From: Corallium rubrum
Taxonomy: Eukaryota; Cnidaria; Anthozoa; Scleralcyonacea; Coralliidae
NCBI GenBank assembly: GCA_964035015.1
Contig: OZ036006.1
Coordinates: forward strand, 2,739,455 to 2,803,454
Reading direction: 5' to 3'
DNA length: 64,000 nt
Shown here in pieces: positions 31,301 to 36,204 of this stretch. The position numbers and the translations under genes are program-made. The notes below the pieces were generated by a model. It searched no databases. It saw only the letters and a program-made list of their open reading frames with translations, and was not told where the DNA came from. Every line of letters begins with the position of its first letter. The stretch's first letter is position 1.

Positions 31301-32496
31301 CTCTTGCAAGGCGTGCCAGGTCTTCAAATATGGCATCCACTCACAGTCCTCGAGGAGGGATCCAGCAGGTACTACATCACCACCGTGAACATAGGCAACG
31401 AGTGTGCGCCTCACCAAACGGTTTGCGGCCATACGCAAGATGTGGCCGAGATAACGTAGTCTACCGCGGCGTATCGAGAGCACCAAGTCGAATACGGGGT
31501 TGGATGCCGTTTCTCGGCAGTCTTCCTTGGTGATAGATAACATGCAGACATCTGCTGTTGAATTCGTTGATTGTCTTCTTCACGTTGTCCGATAGTTTCC
31601 ACGCTTCACAAGCGTGTGTTAAGCCCTGTTTACACGGTCAAAATTTAAGCGGGATCTGAGCCACATCTGACTTTAAGCGGGCTTAAAATGTCCATGTAAA
31701 CAGACCGGCGTAAATTAATCGCGATTAGTTACCTCAAGGAGGTGGATTAAACTGAGCACGATCAGCTATTAATACGGTGTTATTAATACGATAAAATGCA
31801 TTTTTTTGCCCTGCTGTAGAAGCTTCCATCTCGCTATTCTTTGTTCCTTTGTTTGTTTCTTTCTTTTAGCTATTACTCTTTCTCGTGTACCGATATCTTC
31901 CGTTGTTCTTTGACGCACGCTACCCATACGAAGCTTCCAAAACCAAAAATATAGCTCGTCCGCCATGTTCAATAATGGTGTACGTGTTTTAGTAAGGGAT
32001 TATTAAATGACCGTGTAAACGCACCAAGGTGGCGCATTTTAAGCACGCTTAACTTAAGCGTGCTTAAATTTTGGCCGTGTAAACAGGGTTTTAGTCTTAT
32101 ACAGTCTCAGCTTTATCGACAGTCGGTGGTCGGTCCACATATGGGATAGGGAGCTGAAAACAGATTCCGCTATCCCCATACGATAACTAACGTCCGCTTT
32201 ATCCTCACTGTCACACTGTAGCCGGCTGCCCAGATATTCAAACGCGTGCACGTTCTCTATTTGCTGTCCTTCGAGTATGACGTGATCAAGTTCTTTTTCC
32301 TTCGCTTTTCTTTTATCCTGTTGTACTGCCTTGTCCGCAAGGGTCCCTTAAATAATAATAATATATTTAATTTCTCAAGGTTTTTCAAAACTTGATGTCA
32401 GAAAAAGTCCCTCGCCTCAACGAAGACGATACTGATGTATTACCCTACGTTGTGGACGGCGTTACGTACTTGAGTCGGGTCAGCAGTCCTTACTAA
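10242..32496 (+). CDS. LRRC34: LRRC34-like leucine-rich repeat gene (seven 3' exons, spliced)
   Basis: Seven exons join in one continuous phase: 10242-10370, 12985-13080, 14436-14474, 16904-17022, 19967-20119, 29356-29482 and 32380-32496, total 780 bases including TAA (259 residues). Each has an AG acceptor and GT donor. The protein shows ribonuclease-inhibitor-type LRRs (LQVIKVNGNKIGNKGA, LETLNLAYNRIEDDGA, LVVCSNNIATKGL). It also has features I recognise from vertebrate LRRC34: an NxDRPIL-type segment followed by EES, the IYIWGN motif, and a C-terminal DTDVxPYVVDGVTYL. LRRC34 is an intracellular protein linked in mammals to germ/stem cells and the nucleolus. The C-terminus ends soon after YLSRV, shorter than I expect. 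N-terminal exons are not found and likely lie upstream of the window. Introns up to 9 kb are filled with repeats. Confidence 0.88.
10388..12735. repeat. Large minisatellite, 17-bp unit CCTACTCCCATGGTGAT
   Basis: About 2.15 kb (from roughly 10585) of 15-17-bp units of the form TGAYCCTACTCCCATGG, with variants (CTCATGG, CCATGG, GTAACC) arranged in local higher-order blocks. It is preceded by about seven units of a 22-23-bp repeat AGCTGATAGGGTGGCCCTAGC (10388-10540). It occupies most of the LRRC34 intron between the first two visible exons. No reading frame or spacer structure is present. Confidence 0.95.
12985..13080 (+). CDS. LRRC34: LRRC34-like exon
   Basis: Acceptor CATCTTATCTTTAG, donor CAG|GTAAGC. 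32 codons in phase 0 encoding GTESCIALATVLNYN and the NIDRPIL segment that is diagnostic for LRRC34-type proteins. Confidence 0.9.
13146..13440. mobile_element. Foldback/MITE rich in GTTGCA-type repeats
   Basis: The arms contain matching inverted blocks: CATTGTCACGCAACAATGAT and its complement ATCATTGTTGCGTGACAAT, plus GCACGTATTACC/GGTAATACGTGC. The centre holds further GTTGCAAGTTG repeats. Target duplication is not clear. Confidence 0.7.
13458..13800 (+). mobile_element. 5S-rRNA-like SINE, interrupted
   Basis: 13458-13488 (AGTTAAGCCCGG ... GGTTAGTA) and 13662-13720 (TAGTACTTGGATGGGTGACT, then TGGGAATGACC) read together like the 3' half of 5S rRNA, including its internal promoter region. A foldback element is inserted between them at TAGTA. 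Downstream GGGTTTTTCGCCGGGTTTCCC-type sequence resembles the body of a 5S-headed SINE. The 5' part of the 5S sequence is missing. Confidence 0.7.
13489..13661. mobile_element. Short foldback element inserted in the 5S-like SINE
   Basis: 173 bp with inverted arms of about 40 bases (AGACCTTAAGATACCCCGGG ... and complement) and an internal ACGGGTACGGGT repeat on both sides. Flanked by TAGTA on both sides (13484-13488 and 13662-13666), consistent with a 5-bp target duplication. Confidence 0.75.
13862..14033. mobile_element. MITE with CTATAGATCGTTTTCA termini
   Basis: 172 bp, perfect 16-base terminal inverted repeats CTATAGATCGTTTTCA/TGAAAACGATCTATAG, with an internal doubled GGCGGCCATATTGGTGTAC block. 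No coding sequence. Confidence 0.8.
14240..14345. mobile_element. Hairpin MITE (TTTTATCAGATATAAA stem)
   Basis: A near-perfect stem of GTGTTTTATCAGATATAAA with its complement around a GGCTTCGCC loop, within an outer inverted pair TTCAATAAAC/GTTTATTAAA. Lies 90 bases upstream of the 39-base LRRC34 exon. Confidence 0.7.
14436..14474 (+). CDS. LRRC34: LRRC34-like micro-exon (39 bp)
   Basis: Acceptor TTTCTATTTCTCTAG, donor AAG|GTAGGC. Thirteen codons encode EESVIVQVANMLK, matching the segment that follows the NRPIL motif in LRRC34 proteins. Phase 0 on both sides. It is too short to be found by ORF length and is identified only by splice phase and homology. Confidence 0.85.
14642..14805. repeat. 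Palindrome carrying two back-to-back hammerhead-like cores
   Basis: Inverted arms 14642-14712 and about 14730-14805 share TATACTGCCGAAAC, GTAGGAGTCTAACG and CTGACGAAGGGCCTTCGC. Each arm holds CTGACGA ... GAAAC followed by GTT, so the core matches a hammerhead, but stem I flanking the core pairs over only about three bases. It looks like a solo pair of terminal segments of a Penelope-like family different from the one at 5745-8546. Confidence 0.75.
15304..15970. mobile_element. Foldback element with CTCCGCAGA ends
   Basis: Inverted ends CTCCGCAGA ... TCGGAGAT at about 15318 and ATCTCCGA ... TCTGCGGAG ending at 15966. The flanks GACGTGAGA (left) and GACGTGAAA (right) suggest a 9-bp target duplication with one mismatch, as for Mutator-like elements. 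ORFs inside have no recognisable similarity. Confidence 0.55.
15965..16805. mobile_element. Foldback repeat copy 1, host of a nested TTAA MITE
   Basis: Matches the reverse complement of 49440-49817: GGCGTTGGGTGACTACAACT, TTTCGGCTAAAAGGGATGAC, and the central GGTTAGGGTTAGGATTTATG. A TTAA MITE (16099-16631) sits in the middle. The right end stops near AGCTGACGTG, so this copy is truncated. Confidence 0.8.
16099..16631. mobile_element. TTAA-type MITE, copy 2 (nested)
   Basis: 533 bp, closely similar to 8755-9286. Flanked by perfect TTAA at 16095-16098 and 16632-16635. The related host sequence near 49683-49700 has no insertion, so the empty site supports TTAA as the target. Confidence 0.9.
16904..17022 (+). 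CDS. LRRC34: LRRC34-like exon
   Basis: Acceptor TTGTGCTTTAG, donor CTG|GTAAGA. Encodes ANSSLEEIHLGKCCIKDFGA and LKTLHLN, one full ribonuclease-inhibitor-type LRR. Ends in phase 2 (TG), completed by C from the next exon. Confidence 0.9.
17210..17575. repeat. Minisatellite, 20-bp unit GATACTGGGACGAACGAACG (block 1)
   Basis: About 18 units of a 20-base repeat ACTGGGACGAACGAACGGAT with variants. Because 20 is not a multiple of three, long ORFs in several frames on both strands are a by-product. Confidence 0.95.
17571..17766. repeat. Segment duplicated at 19347-19541
   Basis: About 195 bases starting GATGAGCCCTAGTAGTTTT and ending TTATTATTTCAGTA are nearly identical to 19347-19541. Each copy directly follows a minisatellite block, so repeat plus flank was duplicated as a unit. 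Confidence 0.9.
18090..19350. repeat. Minisatellite, 20-bp unit (block 2) with higher-order structure
   Basis: About 63 units of the same 20-mer as block 1. Longer blocks of about 260 bases repeat internally (for example GCGAACGAATGGGTATTGGG recurs at 18561, 18820 and 19079), showing a higher-order period. Confidence 0.95.
19347..19541. repeat. Second copy of the 195-bp flank
   Basis: Near-identical to 17571-17766. Sequence after it diverges. At 19695-19790 the same GGACGCTGGGACGG-type minisatellite motif reappears in a degenerate form. Confidence 0.9.
19967..20119 (+). CDS. LRRC34: LRRC34-like exon
   Basis: Acceptor TTTCAAACTAG, donor AAAC|GTAGGT. The first C completes a Cys codon with TG of the previous exon. 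Encodes NGITRDGAKHFAKLL and LETLNLAYNRIEDDGACALS, two LRRs. Ends in phase 2 (AC). Confidence 0.92.
20182..21273. mobile_element. Non-autonomous DNA transposon with CATAGAAATAATA ends
   Basis: About 1.09 kb with terminal inverted repeats CATAGAAATAATA ... CTAGAATGCG and complement. Flanks CTTATGAC (20174-20181) and GTTATGAC (21274-21281) match in 7 of 8 bases, consistent with an 8-bp target duplication as in hAT. No transposase ORF is seen. Confidence 0.75.
21405..22205. repeat. Minisatellite, 35-bp unit built from a MITE terminal motif
   Basis: About 23 units of GGAAACCACTGACGAAACGA plus TCGCTGCGATCATAT. The GCGATCGCTGCGATCGC core is palindromic. The unit resembles the ATATGGAAACCA/GCGATCG terminal sequence of nearby MITEs. 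Units are contiguous, without unique spacers. Confidence 0.95.
22210..23842. other. Intronic stretch with repeat fragments, no gene seen
   Basis: At 22440-22475 is a short fragment (ACGTTTCGGCAGTAGACC, CAACCTTGCTATAT) of the same family as the palindrome at 14642. At 22600-22760 is a piece of a repeat related to 27110-27220 (CCAGAGCCA ... GACGAGATTGG), with a C15 tract near 22669. The remainder is AT-rich with no coding signal. Confidence 0.5.
23843..24354. mobile_element. CAGGGCTC-ended element with 6-bp target duplication
   Basis: 512 bp, terminal inverted repeats CAGGGCTCAAAATAATG/CATTATTTTGAGCCCTG. Exact TGTTCA flanks at 23837-23842 and 24355-24360. The interior has several GACCGGCCAT/GGCCGGTCA blocks and a G/T-rich run. 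Related in layout to 45844-46345, which also has a 6-bp duplication. Confidence 0.8.
24361..25950. other. Intronic stretch without a recognisable feature
   Basis: Mostly AT-rich. Includes a G-tract near 24982-24999 and scattered TATA and TACATACA runs. No exon in phase with LRRC34 was found, and the flanking exons join without needing one. Confidence 0.5.
25959..27041. mobile_element. hAT-like non-autonomous element, 1.08 kb
   Basis: Ends CAGTGCTGCCACT and AGTGGCAGCGCTG. Exact 8-bp duplications CTGATCAA flank it (25951-25958 and 27042-27049). Subterminal TTCCCCTAC repeats occur on both sides. No transposase ORF. Confidence 0.88.
27281..27636. mobile_element. hAT MITE family A, copy 1
   Basis: 356 bp with about 40-base inverted termini (CAACTGATCTCAAATAATAG ... 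ending TTTGAGATCAGTG). Exact 8-bp CATATGAC duplication at 27273-27280 and 27637-27644. An inverted-orientation relative lies at 33321-33669. Confidence 0.9.
27752..28573. mobile_element. Harbinger-derived palindromic element
   Basis: About 820 bp. Two arms of roughly 370 bases are near-perfect inverted copies starting TTAAGCCCGGCGCACACTAG. The plus-strand frame from 28001 (ATGGCGGATAGTGAACAAG) encodes an acidic start, a basic RRRLRRLRAANRQ block and KRWILRRQRQGVYDNLIQEL, the N-terminus typical of PIF/Harbinger DDE transposases. It then runs into the inverted arm at about 28200. The rest of the transposase is absent. Confidence 0.8.
28830..29067 (+). mobile_element. Probable LINE 3' end with AATAAA-type tail
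   Basis: Sequence with a 3' UTR look (TAATTGGCTAACGCTGTTG) ends in GTTAATAAAATAAATAAAATA repeats, as LINE copies often do. No coding remnant is visible, so the call is tentative. Confidence 0.4.
29180..29335. repeat. Tandem duplication of about 80 bp
   Basis: GTGCCAATGAATCTTTCACT plus the following TCATAGGTTTATAAACACTG recurs after about 83 bases, 20 bases before the LRRC34 exon at 29356. Confidence 0.8.
29356..29482 (+). CDS. LRRC34: LRRC34-like exon with IYIWGN motif
   Basis: Acceptor ATGTATTTTTAG, donor AAG|GTAAGA. The first C completes the Thr codon begun in the previous exon. Encodes LVVCSNNIATKGLCAL and RKIYIWGNTFLEPACK. The IYIWGN block is a strong LRRC34 family marker. Ends in phase 0. 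Confidence 0.92.
29524..29840. mobile_element. hAT-like repeat, copy 2 (left end lost)
   Basis: Matches 9808-10107 and continues to an intact terminus CCTGGCTACGTCCCTG, the complement of the left end at 9775. Begins 41 bases after the LRRC34 donor site. Confidence 0.75.
30624..30995. mobile_element. MITE with GACCCCGTTTACACGATGCC ends
   Basis: 372 bp. About 45-base terminal inverted repeats include ACCGGTATCGTGTAAACGGG on the right. Internal ACACGTTACCGGCAC-type repeats. Target duplication not clear. Confidence 0.8.
31220..32347 (-). pseudogene. LINE reverse-transcriptase C-terminal remnant, minus strand
   Basis: Reading leftward from 32347: DKAVQQDKRKAKEKELDHV, HAFEYLGSRLQCDSEDKADV and SIKLRLYKT, then after a MITE (31624-32088) LSDNVKKTINEF and RLRYLGHILRM...RRTLVAYVHG. 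These are palm/thumb and C-terminal motifs of LINE RTs. The frame changes more than once. Its 5'-ward edge lies 33 bases before the last LRRC34 exon. Confidence 0.8.
31624..32088. mobile_element. MITE with CCCTGTTTACACGGTCAAAA ends, nested in the LINE
   Basis: 465 bp with inverted ends CCCTGTTTACACGGTCAAAA and complement, and AAGCGTGCTTAA blocks at the right end. It splits the LINE RT frame between RLYKT and the following residues. Confidence 0.8.
32380..32496 (+). CDS. LRRC34: LRRC34-like terminal exon
   Basis: Acceptor ATTTAATTTCTCAAG before 32380; TAA at 32494-32496. Phase 0 continues from AAG at 29482. Encodes VFQNLMSEKVPRLNEDDTD then VLPYVVDGVTYLSRVSSPY. The DTDVxPYVVDG segment matches the conserved LRRC34 C-terminus. 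The protein then ends early compared with vertebrate forms. An ATTAAA near 32579 could serve polyadenylation. Confidence 0.88.
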   Translation, partial: VFQNLMSEKVPRLNEDDTDVLPYVVDGVTYLSRVSSPY

Positions 32497-32750
32497 CCAT
32501 TCTTGTAGTTGTCATTGATCGTCAAGGACACATGAAAGATAAGATGCAGGATTTCCACTTTTATTAATATGTATATGATTAAATTTTATATATATAATTT
32601 ATTCACTGTGGAATGAAATTATCACCCTGCGAGCATACCCTTATAAATACTCGCTGCTAGCAACTCGTAAAATAAGGCTCTGCCGAAATCGAGTCAAATC
32701 TCTGTCGAGCATGCGCGCGAAACATTGTCAACCCCCTTCCGCTTAATATT

Positions 32751-33128
32751 AGGGACTTTAAGCTTCAGACTACGGCTACGGTGGAAAGTTTCAGAGTGGT
32801 ATTAAATGGTGGTGTTTTTATACATCCAAATTTCAAGATAACATAATCGCATAGGCTCGTTTTGTTCTTAAACTCTTGAAGAAAAACACTTGTTCAATCT
32901 GTTATTCGCGAGAGTAAGGTTAAGCCTTTCCAAGGCTTCTGTAGTGACTCAGGTTCCGCGTTGTCTTTACAACGTAAAAATGATTTTTCTACGTTGTCAA
33001 CAGAGTCACGACGGCATGAAAATTACTCTTGGGACCGTCATTTGCAAAAGCTCTTTGTATATGACATGAAATTCTATTGTTCAAACATGTTGCCGTAGTC
33101 GTAGTCGTTGTGCTTGCTTAAAGTCCCT
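32751..33128. mobile_element. MITE family B, copy 1 (AGGGACTTTAAG ends)
   Basis: 378 bp, ends AGGGACTTTAAG and CTTAAAGTCCCT, flanked by ATT on both sides. Immediately followed by copy 2, sharing the ATT between them. Confidence 0.85.
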
Positions 33129-33131
33129 ATT

Positions 33132-33874
33132 AGGGACTTTAAGATACAGACAATGGACTACGGCTATGGTAGAAAGTTTAACAGTGATATTAAATGGTGG
33201 TGTATTTATACATTCAAATTTCAAGATACATTATAGCACGGACTCGCCTTGTTCTTGAATTCTTGAAGAGATACACTTGTTCAATCTATGCCAGTCGCGA
33301 GAGTAAGGTTAAGCTTTTCCCACTGATCTTAAATAATAGACTCATTATACTGGATAGAGCATCTATTGCGTGTGGTAAAAATTGAAGTCGGAAGCAAGGC
33401 TAAAGATCTCGCGGCGGCCATATCCGGTGGGACCCACAATATTGCTGAATCATAGTTTTCGCCTCTGGTTTTCGCTTTATATAATCAGATTTTTAATGAA
33501 AACCAGCTAAATTTTTGTGACATGTATCTGTCTCTATGGGAGAAGTTAAAAGTGGCTGTATGAAACCAAGTGGGTCCCACCGGAAATGGCCGCCGCTAAT
33601 TTATTCCGACTTCACAGCGAGCACCGTATGCTCTATCCAGTATAATGAGTCTATTATTTGAGATCAGTGGCTTTTCCAAGGCTTCTGTAGTGATTCAGGT
33701 TTCGTGTTGTCTTTACAACGTAAAAATGCTTTTTCTACGTTGTCAACAGAGTCACGACGGCATGAAAATTACTCTTGGGAGCGTCATTTGCAAAAGATCT
33801 TTGTATATGACATAAAATTCTATTGTTCAAACACGTTGCCGTAGTCGTAGTCGCTGTGTTTTCTTAAGGTCGCT
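33132..33874. mobile_element. MITE family B, copy 2, carrying a nested hAT MITE
   Basis: Same family and orientation as 32751-33128. About 386 bp once the nested element at 33321-33669 and its 8-bp duplication are removed. Again followed by ATT. Confidence 0.85.
33321..33669. mobile_element. hAT MITE family A, copy 2 (nested)
   Basis: 349 bp, starts CACTGATCTTAAATAATAG, ends ATTTGAGATCAGTG. Exact GCTTTTCC at 33313-33320 and 33670-33677. The uninterrupted sister MITE at 32751-33128 shows the empty site (AAGCCTTTCCAAGG), so this insertion is younger than its host. Confidence 0.92.
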
Positions 33875-33879
33875 ATTAA

Positions 33880-34501
33880 TAGTGAACCTGCACAATCCAA
33901 CGAGAATGGACGAATATGCAGTTATGCTAATTATATGGCAAGCAAAATCTTAGATGTTCATTGACTGACTGTTGCCGGAATGTAACCAATAGTCGTCAAC
34001 ATTCAGTATATAAGAACGACCAAAACTCGTATAGCCGTATACCTTCACGCTGGAACCAGATCGAGAAACGGCATACATATCATGCTATTCGTAAGACCAT
34101 TTGAATCATACCGGCACAGAAATCACCTGAGGTAGTGTTATGAAAATGTTCTCCACAGCCACCGCTTCACAATTTGTGTCAACTCCAAATTGTCATTAAC
34201 CCATTGGTAGCTCTCCCCTTGACCACCTTGACAAGTATATATAAAATCGTCTGGCGTTAGCCAGAGTAAAATACTGAAGTCTGAATCAATCCCAGAAGAC
34301 TGATTCAGAAATCAGTCCCAGAAGACTGATTCAACCAGCCGGTTGGAACGACAAGTTTTTATCACCTGCCTCAGTACTGACGAATATCAATAATTTGTCG
34401 TCTCAACCAATAGGAAAGCGAGTCCGTACGACTCTGGACGATTGAGTCGTTCAGTTAATAAGGTTATTCGTTCGTTCTCGTTCGATTGTGCAGGTTCACT
34501 A
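33880..34501. mobile_element. TTAA-flanked element with TAGTGAACCTGCACAATC ends
   Basis: 622 bp. Perfect TTAA on both sides (33876-33879, 34502-34505) and 18-base inverted termini. Interior carries doubled ATCAGTCCCAGAAGACTGATT and one copy of the TCTGGCGTTAGCCAGA hairpin (34250-34265). Confidence 0.8.
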
Positions 34502-34557
34502 TTAACTTAATCGAGTGACGAGAGCGATTGTACAATTCATTCCAGCGAACTCGTGAA

Positions 34558-34738
34558 GCCTGGTTTTCATATGTCGCCGATCGTCGGCGATTTGTGATTT
34601 AGATGCATGTTAAAACGGGAAATGCAGCAGCATGTTAAGTAATAAAGAACAATGCAGAAAAGAAGTGCTTTTATTCTTTTACTTAACATGCATCTAAATC
34701 ACAAATCGCCAACGATCGGCGACATATGAAAACCAGGC
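34558..34738. mobile_element. MITE with GCCTGGTTTTCATATG ends
   Basis: 181 bp. Arms of about 55 bases pair, including GTCGCCGATCGTCGGCGA-type sequence, around a poly-A/T centre. Same terminal type as 52725-53389. Confidence 0.8.
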
Positions 34739-35064
34739 GTAAGTGAGAAAGCACCAGCAACTATTCAAGAGTTAAAACAACCATGATTTTGTGAGGATAT
34801 CAAAAGTTTATATTTAACCTTCGAACGTCGCGTTTTGTAGGGTCTGCTCGCTGGACGGTAAATTATGCGGAGAAAATACTTTCGAACTGAGAAGATAAGC
34901 AAATAGAATTTTCTTCACTGCTAGATTTAAAGTGCCCAAGCAACGAAATTTTACCCCAGTTTTTAATTTATGATTGCATTTGGAAGAACACTAGTTAAAA
35001 TGACAAAGTAACATCTTTTGTAGAATTTCGTTTCCTTGCTTCATTCTTGGGATATTCAGTTAAG

Positions 35065-35224
35065 AAATAAAAGACGTTTTCAGTGTTTGCACAGGCTTAT
35101 GCAAACCGAGGAGAAGTTTGGGAGAACTCGAGAGCAGATCAGTGTTTTCACCTGCTCAAGAGTTTTCGCAAACTTTTCCAAGGTTTGCTTAGGCCTGTGC
35201 AAACACTGAAAACGTCTTTTATTT
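35065..35224. mobile_element. Short foldback element with AAAGACGTTTTCAGTGTTTG ends
   Basis: 160 bp with about 38-base inverted termini including TTTGCACAGGC, and an internal TTTGGGAGAACTCGAGAGCAG region. The target duplication cannot be separated from the palindromic AAATAAAA/TTTTATTT ends. Confidence 0.75.
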
Positions 35225-35345
35225 GTTTTATAAAATAATTAAAAAGGGAATAGACAAGTTATTAGAAACAAAAGTGGAAATCAGTTTATAATATTTATTA
35301 CATGGAAAGAAGCAAACAGGATCGTGTTACAACGCATGTTCTAGC

Positions 35346-35682
35346 CAGAGGCGGATTAAGGGTACCTGAGGCCCCTGGCTGTATTTCTGATTGGGCCCCC
35401 CATGTCCCTTCTTGCACTGCACATAGAGGTCTGGGGCATTCTTTTTTTAATAAGACATCAACGGCCCCGGGCCCCGCTAGGATCCGTGAGGCCGCGGGCC
35501 CCTGGCTGTAGTCCAGTCAGCCACCCCCCCCGCCTCCCCCCCGCCTCCCCCCCCGCCTCCCCCCCGCCTCCCCCCCGCCTCCCCCCCGCCTCCCCCCCCG
35601 CCTCCCCCCCGCCTCCCCCCCGCCTCCCCCCCGCCTCCCCCCCGCCTCCCCCCCGCCTCCCCCCCGCCTTAATCCGCCACTG
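35346..35682. mobile_element. hAT-like MITE with CAGAGGCGGATTAAGG ends and a C-rich minisatellite
   Basis: Exact 8-bp GTTCTAGC duplications at 35338-35345 and 35683-35690. Ends CAGAGGCGGATTAAGG and CCTTAATCCGCCACTG. About 140 bases inside (35524-35668) are CGCCTCCCCCC units, which explains a Pro/Ser-rich spurious ORF. The insertion lies inside the repeat unit of the adjacent SINE array; the second unit (35955) shows the empty site. Confidence 0.9.
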
Positions 35683-35690
35683 GTTCTAGC

Positions 35691-35860
35691 GATTTTTGGT
35701 GAAGGAAAATTCGAGTGTAGAATAGATACATTTTAAGACCAAACCGGGACCAGTTGCGAAAAATGCAACTACACACGCCTTCCGGCAGGAATTGAACCCA
35801 CGACCTTGCGATTCTAGTGCAATGCTCTGACCACAGAGCCACGGAGACCGTTGCCGAGAA
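35691..35860 (-). mobile_element. tRNA-derived SINE, unit 1
   Basis: On the minus strand it reads CCGTGGCTCTGTGGTCAGAG (A-box-like) and, about 35 bases later, GGTCGTGGGTTCAATTCC (B-box). This is the promoter layout of a tRNA, followed by a non-tRNA body (GCAACTGGTCCCGGTTTGG). A second unit begins about 275 bases to the right. Confidence 0.8.
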
Positions 35861-35954
35861 TTTGATCGCGAGTTATGTATACATTAATGTGGTAATGCCA
35901 GGAGAGAATTGGGTTTATTAGAAGTAATATTGGGCATTTCACTCGATTACATAG

Positions 35955-36135
35955 CATGTTCTAGGGATTTTTGATGAAGGAAAATTCGAGTGTAGAATAT
36001 ATACATTTTAAGACCAAACTGGGACCAGCTGCGAAAAATTCAACTACACAGGCCTTCCGGCAGGAATTGAACCCACGACCTTGCGATTCTAATGCAACGC
36101 TATGACCACAGAGCCACGGAGGCCGTTGCTCGGTT
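35955..36135 (-). mobile_element. tRNA-derived SINE, unit 2
   Basis: Same A-box and B-box layout as unit 1 with a few substitutions. Between the units is a short unique spacer (35861-35954). The unit ends directly in front of the LINE 5' region. Confidence 0.8.
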
Positions 36136-36204
36136 TTTTTCGAGTGTAGAATATATACGCTTGCTGGATTTCTTTGGGAAATCTGAGAGCACTGCGTGGT
36201 CAAG

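Noticed and set aside
35302-35689. Pro/Ser-rich ORF of 95 residues
   Set aside because: C-rich minisatellite inside a hAT-like element.
35800-35845. Functional tRNA gene
   Set aside because: A- and B-box are present but the acceptor stem does not close and the same unit recurs 275 bases away with a non-tRNA body; called a SINE.
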